Positions 20,698 to 32,395 are shown, counted from the first letter of the stretch. The stretch: 64,000 nucleotides of DNA from Crambe crambe (GCA_963924555.1 OZ004582.1:3782001-3846000); one strand, 5' to 3'. Program-made: numbers and translations. Notes: generated by a model not told the origin, from the letters alone.

Positions 20698-23620
20698 GTG
20701 ACCGGCTCCAGGAAAACCCTCCGTCCGGTGCTTATAATTAATTTTTCTATACGCCGTGCTAAAAAAAATTGTCGAAATTTATGAAAACTATTTATAACAC
20801 ACCAAGTGATAAAACAACCTTTCTTGTATACTATGTCGTATTATAAGCGTCGCTGATACCCTATAATGGCGAGAATCTAAAACATACAGCCATGTCAACG
20901 TTCCAGGCTTCCTTGAAGTCTGTTTTACGGAGGCCGTCGCCAAGGACGCTTGGCGGCACCAAATACCCGCCAAAACTTTGATGCCAGCCTCTTTGTGAAC
21001 AGCTCCAGCTTCTTTCTTCTTTCTCTGAACAATGGCTGATCAGATCGCACAGGGTCTCAACAATCTTTCAAGAAATGGGTGCGACTTTCTCTCTAGTGAA
21101 GACTGCTCCGCCCTAATGAGTATCTGGAAGAGGAAGAGCAGGAACTTCCTGACAATGATGAGGAATTTACCGACATCAACGACGGTATAGTTAACGAATG
21201 CAATAATAGACATTTCACCCCTTCACCCGCTGCGTGAGGAGCAGCTGCAGCCAGAGCAGCCCCCAACTACACCAGTGACAGTCCAGCCATCATTAACACC
21301 AGCTTTTCGGCAGGACCAGTGTGAAAGCAGCTTGGTAAAAAAGAAAAGAAATGTTTACAATAATAAAAAAAAACAACAATAACATTGCACTTTACTAAAG
21401 ATCACTTTGCTGATGTGCGGGAGCAATGCGCTGAGCTCAGCAAGGACCAGTGGGGCAAATAATGGCTCACATCTGCTCTGAGCCAGATATAGGAGCAAGA
21501 ACTCACAAGCCACATATGAATAGAGTCAGGCCCATCTGCTCTTATTACCATCAAGGCTGGCAGATCTGTAGGGAAACTTTCCTTGTCCTGCACAAAATTG
21601 GTATGTGAAATTAAAATTAATGTTCGCTGTGCTATACATATTCACCTTGGCTTAGGCTTGGATCGACTCAAAAACATCAAGTCCCACTACCTGGCAACAG
21701 GTCTGACGGCCAGGGTTCATAAAAACACAAAGCGGCTCCCCAAGAATACCCTTAGCTTTGTTGACATTAGAAACCTTGTCAGGTTTGTCCGGAGCTATGC
21801 CGATCTGCATGCTATCCTGCTTCCTGGCAGAATTCCTGGTTACAAACGGGATGACTTACAACTTCTCCCATCCAGTACCACCAAGAAGGTCACTTACTTG
21901 TGCTGTATAACAATAGGCTGACATTCCTCCCTTATTAGGCTGTCTGGGTCGAGTATAAGCTCTCCTGTCTTGACACCGGCCTCAGAGCTGCAAAATACTC
22001 CACATTCTGCAAGGCATGGAGGAAGCTGCTGCCATTTATTACAGTAATGAAACCCATGTTTGACCTCTGCTGGGTCTGCCAGCAGAACAGCGTGGCGATC
22101 ATGCGGGCAGCCAATTCTCCAGAGGCGCTCAAGTCGGAGGTGAGAATCACTAAAAAGATGTCAAAATTATTAGACAGTGATACTACAGACAGTGATGAAG
22201 GCACAAGCTCACTTGGATGTAGCTGTGAAAGCTCGCAGCTATTACAAGGGGCAGATAGATGATGCCAAAGCTTCCATCGAGGCCACCTTCACAGTTGATG
22301 GTACGCTCACCATCCCCCCTGTTGATGCCTGTCTCAGACCCATGAGTCATGCACAACTGAAAGTGCATTTCAGTTTTGACATAGCTCAACAAGTACGTTA
22401 TAATCTGAAAACATGTACCTGGCTCAACTTGACTTTGTACGTAGGTGCATTATCCCTCTGATCCCCAGCAACCTGGGCCGATGTATTTCCTCAAACCCAG
22501 AAAGTGTGCCATCTTTGGTGTCTGTTGTGAGGCCATCCCTAGGCAGGTAAGAATAGTGTGCTTTAAATAGAATGCTAGTGGGAAAACACGATGGCACACC
22601 CATAGTCCCTACATATGACTGGCAAACTTACTTCCGGCCATTCTTTAAATCTGACCCGTTCAAGGGTATCAAGAAGCTTCACCAGGTCCAAGCCAGGAGT
22701 GTGCTTTGTGCAAACAAGCTCTGACAGCGAGGTGAAGGAGATCAAGTTCTTGAGAGAGGGAGAGTCATGGAAGCCATCAGGATCTGAGCTTCCACCAGTT
22801 ATTCCACCTGAGGAGCTATCATTGGAGAGGAAACATTATCTCTTCGAAAAAATTAGAGAATTTTGTCTCCGAGAATGCCAGGACCTGGTTTGTCCCGATC
22901 CTGCCACCCTTCATCCTACTTCCTCTGTTACTCCACCTCCACCTCATCCAGTTGTACCACAATCTGGCCCTCCACTACCAGTTTCAACCTCATCACCTAC
23001 CCAAATTTACTCTAACCCACCTCCATCTAAAAAACCTAGAAAGAAAAGGGAAAAATAGCTAGTTATCTTGGAAATCTATCATCAATAATCTCTACTTATT
23101 ATCAATAATCAACAAAATACTGGCCTACAAGATCTTATACTCAGCTGTGGACCCCTAAACAGCAAAAGAGCAGCCACTAAAGTTTCTTTCCAAATAAAAC
23201 TGCTTGTATTACCACCCCTTCTGGCTGTTTGTTATTCTAGCTGTAGTAACATCAAGGTTAGCCCTCCCCCCATCTTTTAGCCACCTTTAGCGCGCTAAGT
23301 AGCTATAACTTACCTTTGTTTTGAGCAGAATCAGTCAGAGATAGCCAGATCCTTCGCCATGTGGTCTCTCTCAATTGTATTACGTAATGTTAGTGTACGG
23401 AAGCTACGTATAGTATACGGATAATTGAATTTTAGCCCCTAGCAACGCAATTTGATGTCCAGAAGCTATGATGCAAGATCTGTTTATAGCTTCAAGGTAA
23501 CTAGCGCGATCACTCTAAAACTTTGTCGGTGATAACTTCAAACATTATACAATTATTTTATGGAAAAAAAAATTTTTTTTTTACCCTCACCGGATGGATG
23601 GTTTTCCTGGAGCCGGTCAC
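20698..23620 (+). mobile_element. 2.9-kb TIR element carrying a DUF7869 gene, 4-bp TSD
   Basis: It starts GTGACCGGCTCCAGGAAAAC at 20698 and ends with the inverse at 23620. The TIR runs about 33 bp with two mismatches. AGCT flanks both sides (20694-20697, 23621-23624). A 669-bp element at 44683-45351 has the same ends and a different 4-bp TSD (ATAT), which confirms the boundaries. The only gene inside is the DUF7869 relic at 21032-23058, in the same orientation. 4-bp TSDs occur in Chapaev, Academ and Sola-type transposons, but I cannot assign the superfamily. The element interrupts the coding sequence of the HEEADTR gene. Confidence 0.85.
21032..23058 (+). pseudogene. DUF7869-family putative transposase inside the TIR element
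   Basis: The gene starts at ATG 21032 (MADQIAQGLNNLSRNG) and continues through an acidic stretch. A segment beginning KDHFADVREQCAELSKDQWG (near 21390) follows. Next come KNTKRLPKNTL and ILLPGRIPGYKRDDLQLLPS (21583-21921), then LCWVCQQNSVAIMRAANSPE (near 22065) and HFSFDIAQQ (near 22370). An intron with GT...AG ends lies at about 22392-22444. HYPSDPQQPGPMYFLKPRKC follows, and the C-terminal exon has VPTYDWQTYFRPFFKSDPFK and LPPVIPPEELS, ending in a Pro-rich tail. The exons for the HADNC.GQNKN core are missing between about 22555 and 22570. Frameshifts lie near 21110 and 22640. Compared with the copy at 2694-4473 it is a clearly different lineage with introns. Confidence 0.8.
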
Positions 23621-23624
23621 AGCT

Positions 23625-24560
23625 GATGTGCTACCTGTGTCAATCTTAGATTGATGCTCAATATTTGGACCCTTTAGAATCATATTCACAAGAGACAACA
23701 GAGATTTTGGTACCGAATCTTGCTGGCAATTAGGCTTGAATGATCAATCATAGTTGAACTTTTTGTCAAACTTTCCTTTGCACCTGCTCTTAGCATTGCA
23801 TTGCTGTCATGATCACATGCTATCTTTATAGCATTACCAACATCAAAAGTGAGAAGTACATCTCTCCCTTGTGAATGAGCCTGTAGATCAGGTATCACTG
23901 CTAGTAATCTGGTTTTCAGTCGAGAAGTATGAATGACAGAAACATCTAGTTGTTCTAGTCGAGCCTTGTACATGCGTGCCAGATCAGACAGTTTAAATGT
24001 AGGAACAATGCCTTCCTCCTAGCGAGTATCTTCCATAAATATCACCAACTCAGCAAATGCAATGCCAGTGAGACGAGCGTCAACACCTGTATCAGCACTT
24101 GTACTGTCTGCAGCAGCACTTGCTCTATTGTAGAGACTTGCAAGGCATTTGGTGTGATACTTTGCCTCTATAGCTACCATATCTCCAGTAGCAAGTTTGG
24201 CCAGCAGATCAGTGTCTTCCAGTTGTATTGCCTTCCAGTTGTATTACACACTTTCACACTCTGACATCAATATCATGTGTATAAGCTCTGTGAAGAGTAG
24301 TAGAGCCAGCTGGCTCATTGCAAAGGATGTCTTCTGTGAGGTCAACTTTATCATGTCTGGATCGTGTGGCAACAGGTGATGGACCAGTCTTCACATTAAA
24401 TTTTTTGAATTTCATTGAGTGCTCTAGTCATTCAAGCTTTGTTTGATTGGCTTTCAAGCGACATGCTTTATGCCATCGAGCACTATGTCTCCTCAGAGTT
24501 GCTTCAATGCCATCCCCATCATCAACTCGTGCAGTAACTGTCCAAGTTCAGAAAACCTAG
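23625..24560 (-). pseudogene. HEEADTR-family element gene, N-terminal piece
   Basis: On the minus strand, from 24560 down, appear DDGDGIEATLRRHSARWHKA, EDILCNEPAGSTTLHRA, a YHTKCLASLYNRA block, FKLSDLARMYKARLEQLDV with VIHTSRLKTRLLAVIPDLQA and HSQGRDVLL, and finally VPKSLLSLVNMILKGPNIE. This is the N-terminal half of the same family as 16518-18070. A stop near 24020 and a frameshift near 23740 break it. The last codons (near 23625) continue directly into the piece at 20693 across the TIR element. Confidence 0.65.
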
Positions 24561-24619
24561 CAAAGTGAGCTGTTAATGAGATATAGCCATACACAAGTCA
24601 TGATATTCAGAATGAGATC

Positions 24620-25676
24620 TTGCAAACCATGGCCCTGCATATCTTACAAAGTTTACTTGTAAGTATGCAATCATCTAAATTCACTATTGGTCTATATGTT
24701 ACAGACTTAATAACTCTTGTTGCTTTAATCAAGGACGTACTGCTCCGGATGAATCTGAAACTGGAGAACTGCAGGTGTCAATGTCATGATGGTGCTAGCA
24801 ATATGAGGGGTAGAATTTCTGGTGTAGCCACACAGATCCTCAATGATGAGCCACGTGCAATCTACACCCACTGTTATGGCCATGCCCTTAATCTAGCATG
24901 TCAGGATACAGTACGTAGTGTTAAGGTGATCTAAGATGCACTTGATACCACTTTTGAGTTATCTAAGCTTTTGAAGTATACGTCCAAACGTAATGCTACT
25001 TTCAAGGATGATATAGCACCTGCAGAGCCTGGTTTTCGAACCCTTTGTCCTACTAGATGGACAGTCAAAGCTGACTCTTTACATAGTGTAATAGTAAACT
25101 ACTCGGTCTTGCAAGCCAGCTTAGACACCTTTACTGAAATGGCTGCACAGGGGAAATGTCTGCTAGGTATTGCTTCACAGTTGGACAAGTTTGATTTTCT
25201 TTTCGGTGTCTTTTTGGGAGAAAAGGTCTTGAGATTAGCAGGTAATAGTGCTGCATCAGAAGTAGGTATTGAAGAGCCAGTCCTTCCACGGAGACGAAAA
25301 GCGCCAAGTCGCTTTGAAATTTACAGACCTCAATATTTTGAAGCACTTGACCTCATTGTCAGCTAAGGAGCGGTTTAACGAGCCAGGTTACAAAGTATGG
25401 CAATGACTTCAGTGCTCAAGACACAGCTTCGAATCCTTTCAACCAAGTTTGTAGTAACACCCGTTTCTTTATCAGCAGTTAGTGTTGATCTTGGTGAGGC
25501 AAAGTCTGTCTTTCAGAGGTTGTGAAATTAATTTGGTAATGCCAGCAACCAATGCTACCAGTGAGCGCTCTTTTTCTGCTCTCAAGAGGGTTAAGACATA
25601 CATGCTGCTGCATGTCCACAAGGAGTTAACTGATAAACTTGACTTGATAGCTTGTGCAAATGACTTTGTCAGCTAA
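24620..25676 (+). pseudogene. Second hAT-family transposase relic
   Basis: The frame at 24620-24934 contains NCRCQCHDGASNMRGRISGV and a CYGHALNLACQD segment, the hAT core around C..DGASNM and H..NL. 24971-25366 holds GFRTLCPTRWTVKADSL and then LGIASQLDKFDFLFGVFLGE. 25482-25676 holds the hAT dimerisation tail VMPATNATSERSFSALKRVK with ELTDKLDLIACANDFV. The N-terminal zinc-finger and first catalytic part are missing or replaced by the HEEADTR gene on the other strand. It is of a different lineage from the hAT at 18375-20240 (ZMYM1/DUF4371-like). Confidence 0.8.
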
Positions 25677-26730
25677 TGAACATCGGCTGCAAGTGTTTGG
25701 AAAATTTCAGTAAGCACTGTTCTTTTCAGTCACCTCACATTTTATTTCTATATAGTACACACCATTTCATTATAATACAGCGCGTGCTTACGCGTGCATA
25801 ATACAACCTGACCACCTCAAAATTGCTTCCAACAGCTCTGAACTTTTGGACTAGAAGTTTATCACCTTTGCCTTCAGGCTCAGGTTATGTTTTCACACTA
25901 TATATTGGCAGACCAGATTTTCAATTGCTATTTTTAGCACTTTCAGCGATTCAATTGGAGTACCCCTCCGGTTTCCAAATAATTATTCATCTATCAGAGA
26001 GTGCGGTAGCACTCTCGGAGTAGGGATGGCAGGTCAAAGTCCATAAAAACTCTTCTTTCTCTTCTACCCTTACTCTACAGGTTCTCAGAAGGCTACAGTG
26101 AATTATTATATCTACAAAGAAGAAAGGAGAATGTTCAAAAGCCAAAAATTCATTCGCTAACATAAGAAAAAAACGAGTTCTAAAATTGACCTTTCGTTCT
26201 TTTTCTTTATAATAAGGATAATAATAATAATCAGATCGACGTACCGACTTACTGGCTATAGTCATCAAAATTCTGCTTTGGCCATCTGTTAGAGCGGCAC
26301 CTAGAGGCTGATCTTTTGCTATTAGTTTTGACTAAGGCTCTACTTCACTATTCGATAGCACTAGGAACACTGCTAATCTTTCTACGCCATTTTGAAGGGG
26401 GCGGGGCTTATGGGCGGAGCCACGTAAGCTTAAGTTTAGCTATTATCTAAATGTTCCAGTTACTCCTTGCTGAATTACAGTACAGATGCTCATCCTATAG
26501 TAGCATTATAGCCAGTATTTGCTGTAGTGTAGTCAGCTCACTTCACCATGCCGTGTACATGTCATTTACATTGCTGTTGCTGTAAAGTTTTATATCAACA
26601 AAACTTAAATAGCTAAACAAATTGTTCAACCAGAGACACTGTATGTACCTACAAAAGAAGTTTATGTAGAGCTGGCTTTGTATATACTGTACTGTAGCCT
26701 CCCTCATTCAACTTCAAGCACTAAGAAAAA
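25677..26730. other. No recognised gene
   Basis: About 1 kb of AT-rich DNA. Frames at 25823-26023 and 25987-26268 have no recognisable family. A GGGGGCGGGGCTTATGGGCGGAGC-type GC-rich patch lies near 26396-26420, similar in style to subterminal GC boxes of the MITEs at 9106 and 44494. Confidence 0.25.
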
Positions 26731-26778
26731 GGATAGAAACAAGTGAGCGTAAAAAATTTCTTCAAATAAAAAGGTTAA
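26731..26778 (+). repeat. Copy of the 49-bp block at 13442-13490
   Basis: GGATAGAAACAAGTGAGCG with the following AAAAAATTTCTTCAAATAAA matches the block downstream of the transposase-exonuclease gene. It ends where the Ty1/copia fragment begins, so it marks an old junction. Confidence 0.6.
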
Positions 26779-26794
26779 GTAGGGATAAACCAGC

Positions 26795-27240
26795 AAGAGC
26801 CATACAAAGGAACTACTTGAATTAGTTCATTCTGATGTGTGTGGGAAAATGAATGAGAAATCAATTGGAGGAGCCTCACCTTCACTGATGATAAAACACA
26901 TTGAAAGCATTGGTTTGAGAATTCCAGTGGAAAAAGATTGAAAACACTTCTTCGCTCAGATAATAGAGGGGAGTACACCTCGAAAGGATTCGAAACCTAC
27001 CTGAAGTCAGAACATACACCTAAATAAAATGGGGTTGCAGAAAGATTAAATCGAACCCTTGTTGAATCGTCTCTGCTAGATGCCAAACTCCCACACAAGT
27101 TCTGGGCCGAAGCCATTTTAACTGCTGTGTACTTAAGGAACAGATGTCCTACTAAAGCTGTTAAGGGAATGACACCTTATGAAGCATGGCATGGAAAGAA
27201 CCCAAAAGTGGAACATTTAAGAGTTTTTGGATGTGATGCT
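26795..27240 (+). pseudogene. Ty1/copia integrase fragment
   Basis: The plus strand encodes KELLELVHSDVCGKMNEKSI (first integrase Asp region), RSDNRGEYTSKGFETYLKSE (second Asp), NGVAERLNRTLVE (the Glu region) and KLPHKFWAEAILTAVYLRNR, then a PKVEHLRVFGCDA block. These are standard Ty1/copia integrase landmarks; the enzyme would insert retroelement DNA. One frameshift near 26935, a stop in place of Gln just before NGVAER, and loss of everything after 27240 show it is dead. Part of the core between the first and second Asp is deleted. Confidence 0.9.
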
Positions 27241-27243
27241 TGA

Positions 27244-27805
27244 AGAAAATGTATCTCCATTCACGCACAGTTCGTTCATTTTTACTAATGAAACTGGCAA
27301 TACACTGGGCAGCATCTGTTTGTGAGACCCCACTTACACAAACTAAAGAATAGTGAAGAGTCATTGCAAGAGACATCAAATCATCCTTACTAAGTGTAGA
27401 TGTCCACTCTTCAATATGTTCTTGTAAGTAAGTTACTTTCTCCTCATTACTCACTTTGCTTTCTTCCAATATTGAGTCCTGGAGACTCTCTTGCTGGGTG
27501 GATCCCTCACTTCGATTCTGTTCCACTATAGTGTCCTGTTCATCAGTTGTAGAAGTTGAAGGCTGAGCTGAATCACTATCCAGTGGTCTAGCTGACAATT
27601 TTTGCTTCTTTGCCTCTCTAGCCTTGCTCAAATGAATCTTCTTGGGCTTTAAATAGAATTTTTTACACGCGTTAGCCTTAGCAACCAGTAAATTGAGGGC
27701 TTCCTGCTGCATACACAACCAACCTGCCAGCCTCATGGTACAGTGCTTTGATATATGTGACAGTCGAGGGAAGTTTGAAAGGCAGAAATTTATTGTAGAG
27801 CACAA
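27244..27805 (-). pseudogene. N-terminal part of a helix-turn-helix DDE-type element protein
   Basis: The minus-strand frame has a basic region (KPKKIHLSKAREAKKQK), a Ser/Gln/Glu-rich linker, then EEWTSTLSKDDLMSLAMTLH and SQTDAAQCIASFISKNERTV followed by REWRYIFF. The second half looks like a helix-turn-helix region that, in a DDE family shared by sponges and fungi, precedes the catalytic domain. The catalytic domain is absent: at 27240 the sequence switches to the antisense of the Ty1/copia fragment, so any extension to 27161 is chimeric. The family call is from memory and tentative. Confidence 0.45.
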
Positions 27806-28763
27806 AAGTAAACTTTGACTAAAACGTGAATAAAGTTTGATTTCTACCCTCGACTGTCACATGTACATGTATGCAAGATATTCCCTATAGTCTGCAACGA
27901 GCTTAGACTCCTTTTTCTTGAAGCTAGCCGATACGCCTGACTGCTACTGATGCCTAATTGGCTTTGCCAATTAGGGTCATGTTTGCTCTCTCCACTACAA
28001 GAGTTTGAATGATATCAGTGACGATACGAGGTAAACATAACTCCAAAACTACTTGCAGTACAATTGAATTGCATTTCTTTTTTGTTGATTACTACCAAAC
28101 AGTTGCAGAACAAAAGGTGTAGACAATCCCCCCCCCCCCCCCCCCCCCATTCATAATCATCTTAGAAGGTCACATCTGGTTGCCTCAAGTTTTCCTTAAT
28201 GATCATGATATCAATCTTACCTACATAGCTTGTTCGAGTTGACCACACACTTCAATTGTCTTGCATCAGGCAGGGCAGGGATAAGGTGGTGGCCTTGAAG
28301 TAATGAAATGTTTTCAAAACCCTATTGTTCTTAGCCACTAGCTATTCCAGAGGTGCTGCCTATCTCTGCCTCATGTTTGACAACTGTTCTGCAAACTACT
28401 GTACAGTGCTACTACTTTCACCATGGAAGGATATCAACAGTACAGAACAGCATAAACGAAATAATTGCAACTTGTAGTTAGCAGAAATCGGGTGCATTGC
28501 ATATTGAACCTTGGTCTTCGCATTGACTGATCCTTCAGCTTCATGTCCATTCACACATAATGCCTAGCTAATGGCCTAGATTCACTTTTGACTTTTTTAA
28601 AAATCATTCAAATTTTTTCCAATTTTTTTGGAATTTAGCTACCAATAGCACTCAAATGTAGCCATCTATGGTAGCATGGTGATGACCCCTTAATAACTAA
28701 ATTGTTGTGGGGATATAGTATAATTGTAGGAGCTTGGCTTATCCAAGTGCTTGTGTATGGAGC
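27806..28763. other. No recognised gene; poly-C tract
   Basis: No exon was recognised. An uninterrupted run of 21 C lies at 28128-28148. The rest is AT-rich sequence without clear repeats. Confidence 0.4.
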
Positions 28764-29370
28764 TTAGATGACTCTGTCTCTCAGCTTTCTAGTATGTCGA
28801 CTGCCTGACACAGTTGCTAAAGATTTGAAGCTGTTACATTGCCTTAGGATAGCTGCTGCCCAGGAAGATGGAAGTGCCAGGAGAGCAGCCTCAAGTGGAT
28901 AAAACCTCTTCAAGACTGCTATATCATGGCTTGTTTCCATTTTTGATGGTCCAACTGTAGGTACAGTAGTTATGCTGATTCTGATGGTCCTACCGTATGG
29001 CAGTCTAAATGGTATTTCCATGGTTGATGTTTCCTTTTTTGATGGTCCAAGCGTAGGCACATTGGCTATAGCCAGTTTGTTAATGGCTATAGCAGATTGT
29101 TAAATGGTTAGCTAGCCATTTTGTTAAAAATTGATATCAGTCTAAATGTGCCACATAGCTCATGTTTCCATTTTTGATGTAGGTACATTGGCTCTAGCCA
29201 GTTCGTTCAATGGTTATACCCTTTTTGTTGAATGACAGTCTAATTTGCTATAGCTGATGTTTCCATTTCTGATTTCCAACTGTAGGTTCAATCATGGTTA
29301 GCTATAGCATATAGCCAGTTTATCGATCCATGGCAGTCTAAATAAATAGTTGTGTTTCCATAGCCATTCC
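28764..29370. repeat. Degenerate tandem repeats (GTTTCCATTTTTGATGG type)
   Basis: Blocks such as GTTTCCATTTTTGATGG, CCAACTGTAGGTAC, GGCTATAGCCAGTT and GGCAGTCTAAAT recur five or six times between 28925 and 29365. Spacing is irregular, roughly 90-130 bp. It reads as a decayed minisatellite. Frames crossing it are not credible genes. Confidence 0.6.
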
Positions 29371-29898
29371 GACTGTTGTGCAGACCCTCAGTTTCAATTT
29401 GCATCTTGTCTTTGAATGCAGTAGGTCCCTCGAAATCAGCTCCATCGTGATTCTGAAAATCTGTCTGAAGATCACAATCCTGCTACAGCTTTCCTATAAT
29501 AACTATATGAATCGCCATCTGTGTATTTGTTAACTTGTATTTGTTATTATTATTATTCATTTTAGTTGTGATTAAATTTTGACGACTAATAGCTGTTTGT
29601 AAAAACTGTTCCTGTGTTAAAGCTGGCAGACCGTGTGGCAAGTGCTTACCAGGCAATCTCGGCCGTTGCCTCAACAGCCATTCTACCTCTAGAGACCCTC
29701 CTTCATCAGAGTCCACCCAAACTCTGCCCTTTACTACCTTACCAGAGTGGAGTTCAATTTTCTCCTCCCGTTCCACCACACTCCACCACATACCAAAGGG
29801 TGCCAGGAATGCTTGGGCTAGCGTGATCTCGGATGTCTTCACAGCCATCAATGTTGACACCTCTAACCCAGATCCATGGCGCAAGCTTTTTATAATTA
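29371..29898. other. Upstream flank of reverse transcriptase; uncertain frames
   Basis: A 133-residue minus-strand frame (29483-29884) and a 70-residue plus frame (29614-29826) overlap. Neither has a family I recognise. The plus strand may be the decayed 5' part of the RT that starts at 29899. Confidence 0.25.
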
Positions 29899-31431
29899 TT
29901 GCCTCGCTGCATTTTGTTCAATCCTATAAAGGGCAACCGTCTATACTGGCGTGACCAGGTGAAGTTGGTGAAATCTCGCATAAGCAGGTGGCAGTCAGGT
30001 GGTATTGCTGATCTTTGGGCAGAAGCCAAGATTACAGGAGATAAATTCAACAATCTCCGGAAAGTACCGAAAGAGTCCAATAACCAACAGGTTCATAATG
30101 CCAAGCGAGCCAAACGTGCAGCTGAAGCAGGTCAGTATAAGAAAGCTATTCAGGCTTTGACATCCGAGGGGCTTGCCCCAACCAATGACGAGATTCTGAA
30201 TGAGATGATGGATAAACACCCTCCTTCCTCATCCCCACCAAGCATCAACGAAGCAGAAGTGGTCCAAGCTCTTCGCTCCTTTCCAAGTGATACTGCCCCA
30301 GGTCCTTCACTTCTGAGGGCTAACCATCTTAAAGTGTCCTTCCTCAGATCATGGCAATAGAGCCCTGCAGGCAATAACTAAAACAGTCGACCTTATGTGT
30401 GCAGAAGAAAGGTGGTGGCCACCGGCCCATAGCAGTGGGAGAGGTTCTCAGTCTCCCAGACTCTGGAGGATGAGGGGCTTTCTCCGGATTCCTGTCATGT
30501 CCTGCTCCTGGACTTCAGCAACGCCTTTAATAGCATTGACCGCAGTCATATGTTCTCCGAAGTCAGAGCCCGCATACCTTCGCTATCAAGCTGGGTGGAG
30601 AGCTGCTACAGTTCTCAACCTATACTGCATTTTGGGAAACACAATTCAACAAGGGGACCCTCTTGGCCCTTTATGCTTTGCCCTGACACTTCACTCCATC
30701 GTGGAGAGATTGAAAAGGGATGTTCCAAATTTGACGCTTGGTATTTGGATGATGGGACCCTGTGTGGTACAGCAGAAGACCTGGCCAAGGCCTTAGCAAT
30801 CATAGAAGAGGATGGGCCACCCAGAGGATTAAGGCTAAATAGATCGAAATCTCTCCATTACTCCCACCGGAAATTCCCATCACCTATCTGGTTTTTCCCT
30901 CTTAGGATCACCTATTGGCCCAGCCAGCTTTTGTGAATCCATCGCTGCAAAACGGGTTGAAAAGATAAGGTCTGCTGTGACCAAACTAAGGGATCTCGAA
31001 GACTCTCAGATACAGTCTACCCTTCTCCGTTCGTGCCTAGCCCTCCCAAAGCTCAATTTGATGAGAGAGTGCCTTTTTGAATTAGCTGGTGGTCCCCTGT
31101 CCAAGTGGGCATGGCAAAAGGCCTCGCTACCTAGCTCCTTGGGGGGACTTGATATCAGATCTGCTAGCCTTCATGCTCCAGCTGCTTTTGTCAGCTCACT
31201 GGACCAGTCTCGCGCACTGATATCCAGAATCCGTAACCAACCCTCCTTTTCCTCCCATCTTGCTAGAGCTGTCTCTGACCTGGCCCTAGTGGCAGAAAGA
31301 CCTGACTGGTCCTCAGTGGAGGAGATTGATGTCCCCCTTCGACAGCGACCACTTTCACGCATGATTGATGAGGCTTCATATAATTCTCTGCTGCATTTAG
31401 CTCCTGATACCCGGTCTCATCAACTGCCATG
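29899..31431 (+). pseudogene. Non-LTR-type reverse transcriptase relic
   Basis: Several plus frames read in order. 29899-30360 holds AKRAKRAAEAGQYKKAIQAL and SFPSDTAPGPSLLRANHLK, a pre-catalytic region. Near 30500-30545 is LLLDFSNAFNSIDR (motif A, first Asp). Near 30645 is QQGDPLGPLCFALTLHSI (motif B). Near 30740 is WYLDDGTLCG (motif C, the YxDD-type box with both Asp). 30977-31431 is a helical thumb-like region, SKWAWQKASLPSSLGGLDIR. The three frames are separated by frameshifts near 30370, 30690 and 30900. No endonuclease, poly-A tail or target duplication was identified, so the clade is open. It differs from the family at 6454 and 58705. Confidence 0.75.
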
Positions 31432-32134
31432 ACAGGGAGTTTCGCTGTTGTTTGGACTACTGGCTTGGTCTTGAAGTTACCTTAAGGTATATTTTGAGAT
31501 ATCAGGTGAACAAATTTCCAAAATATTTTTGCTATCTCGGTCATGGTTGGACTTGGGGGGGGGGGGGGGGGGTTGAATAGACGATTGGAAAGGGGCGACT
31601 GTAAACGGTGGAAATGGAAAGTGGAAACGGAAAACGGAAAGCGGAGATTGAAACTGGATCAAAGGAAACATTGCGCATGCTCAATCATCACGTTCTCTAG
31701 CTCTGCAACTAGTGGACTGGGCTATGAGTAAGGATTCACCTCTTTTGGTATCTAGCGGCTCAGAGTAAGTATGGGGTTGGTATGGACAGAACTCTATTAA
31801 TGTCAGCAGCGATGACAGCGATGATGGAGTGACTGTCTGTATGGAGAAAGTCAAACACAAGTAAGAGTTAAATACCGAGGCAAATTGGGCCTATAACTAA
31901 GTTTAAGGCAAGAGTTAAGGCCACTACAATATGATTCATTGTTTCTCATCACTACCCAGCCTTGAAAAGCATGCGGGCGGGCGGTTATTATCATTACTCG
32001 TTATCTCACTTTGCCTTGCAGACAGTCTTATTTTCATTATCACCTTATATGGAAGCACTACACTTATTTTTAGTATCATCTTATTTGGAATTGTTTACTA
32101 TGAAAAGTTATACAAAAGAGAAATGGTAAAAAAG
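31432..32134. other. No recognised gene; poly-G tract
   Basis: A run of 18 G lies at 31555-31572, followed by a purine-rich stretch of GGAAA/GGAAACG-like units to about 31660. No exon was recognised. Confidence 0.4.
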
Positions 32135-32395
32135 TCAATACAGAAAACAATGACTACTTTTTTGAAATTTTCGGCTTTGAACTGCAATATATACATTAAC
32201 CTCATCTGACCTCCAAAACAGGCCATGTTCTTCAAGGTAGTCAACAAGGGCATTAAATAATTTGTCATTATTTCTTTCGATAGTTTTTGAAGGAGTTTTA
32301 GGTTGGACAAGTGCTTGCTGTGCTTGTCGCATTACATCAAGTACACTACGACTCTGAGGTTGATTCATGGAAACAAGCTCAATCAAAACTATCAT
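32135..32395 (-). pseudogene. Small repeat-family exon, unnamed
   Basis: The minus frame contains SVLDVMRQAQQALVQPKTPS followed by ERNNDKLFNALVDYLEEHGL and FWRSDE. It loosely resembles the start of an uncharacterised multi-copy coral/sponge protein, and no function is known to me. It is directly downstream of the Merlin relic on the same strand, overlapping its last codons in another frame. Confidence 0.3.

Noticed and set aside
23221-23560. Possible further exon of the DUF7869 gene
   Set aside because: The C-terminal Pro-rich tail ends at a clean stop at 23058 and the rest reads as non-coding 3' flank of the element.
29483-29884. 133-residue minus-strand frame
   Set aside because: No recognisable family, lies across the 5' flank of a plus-strand RT and ends in a low-complexity Asn stretch; kept only as uncertain flank.
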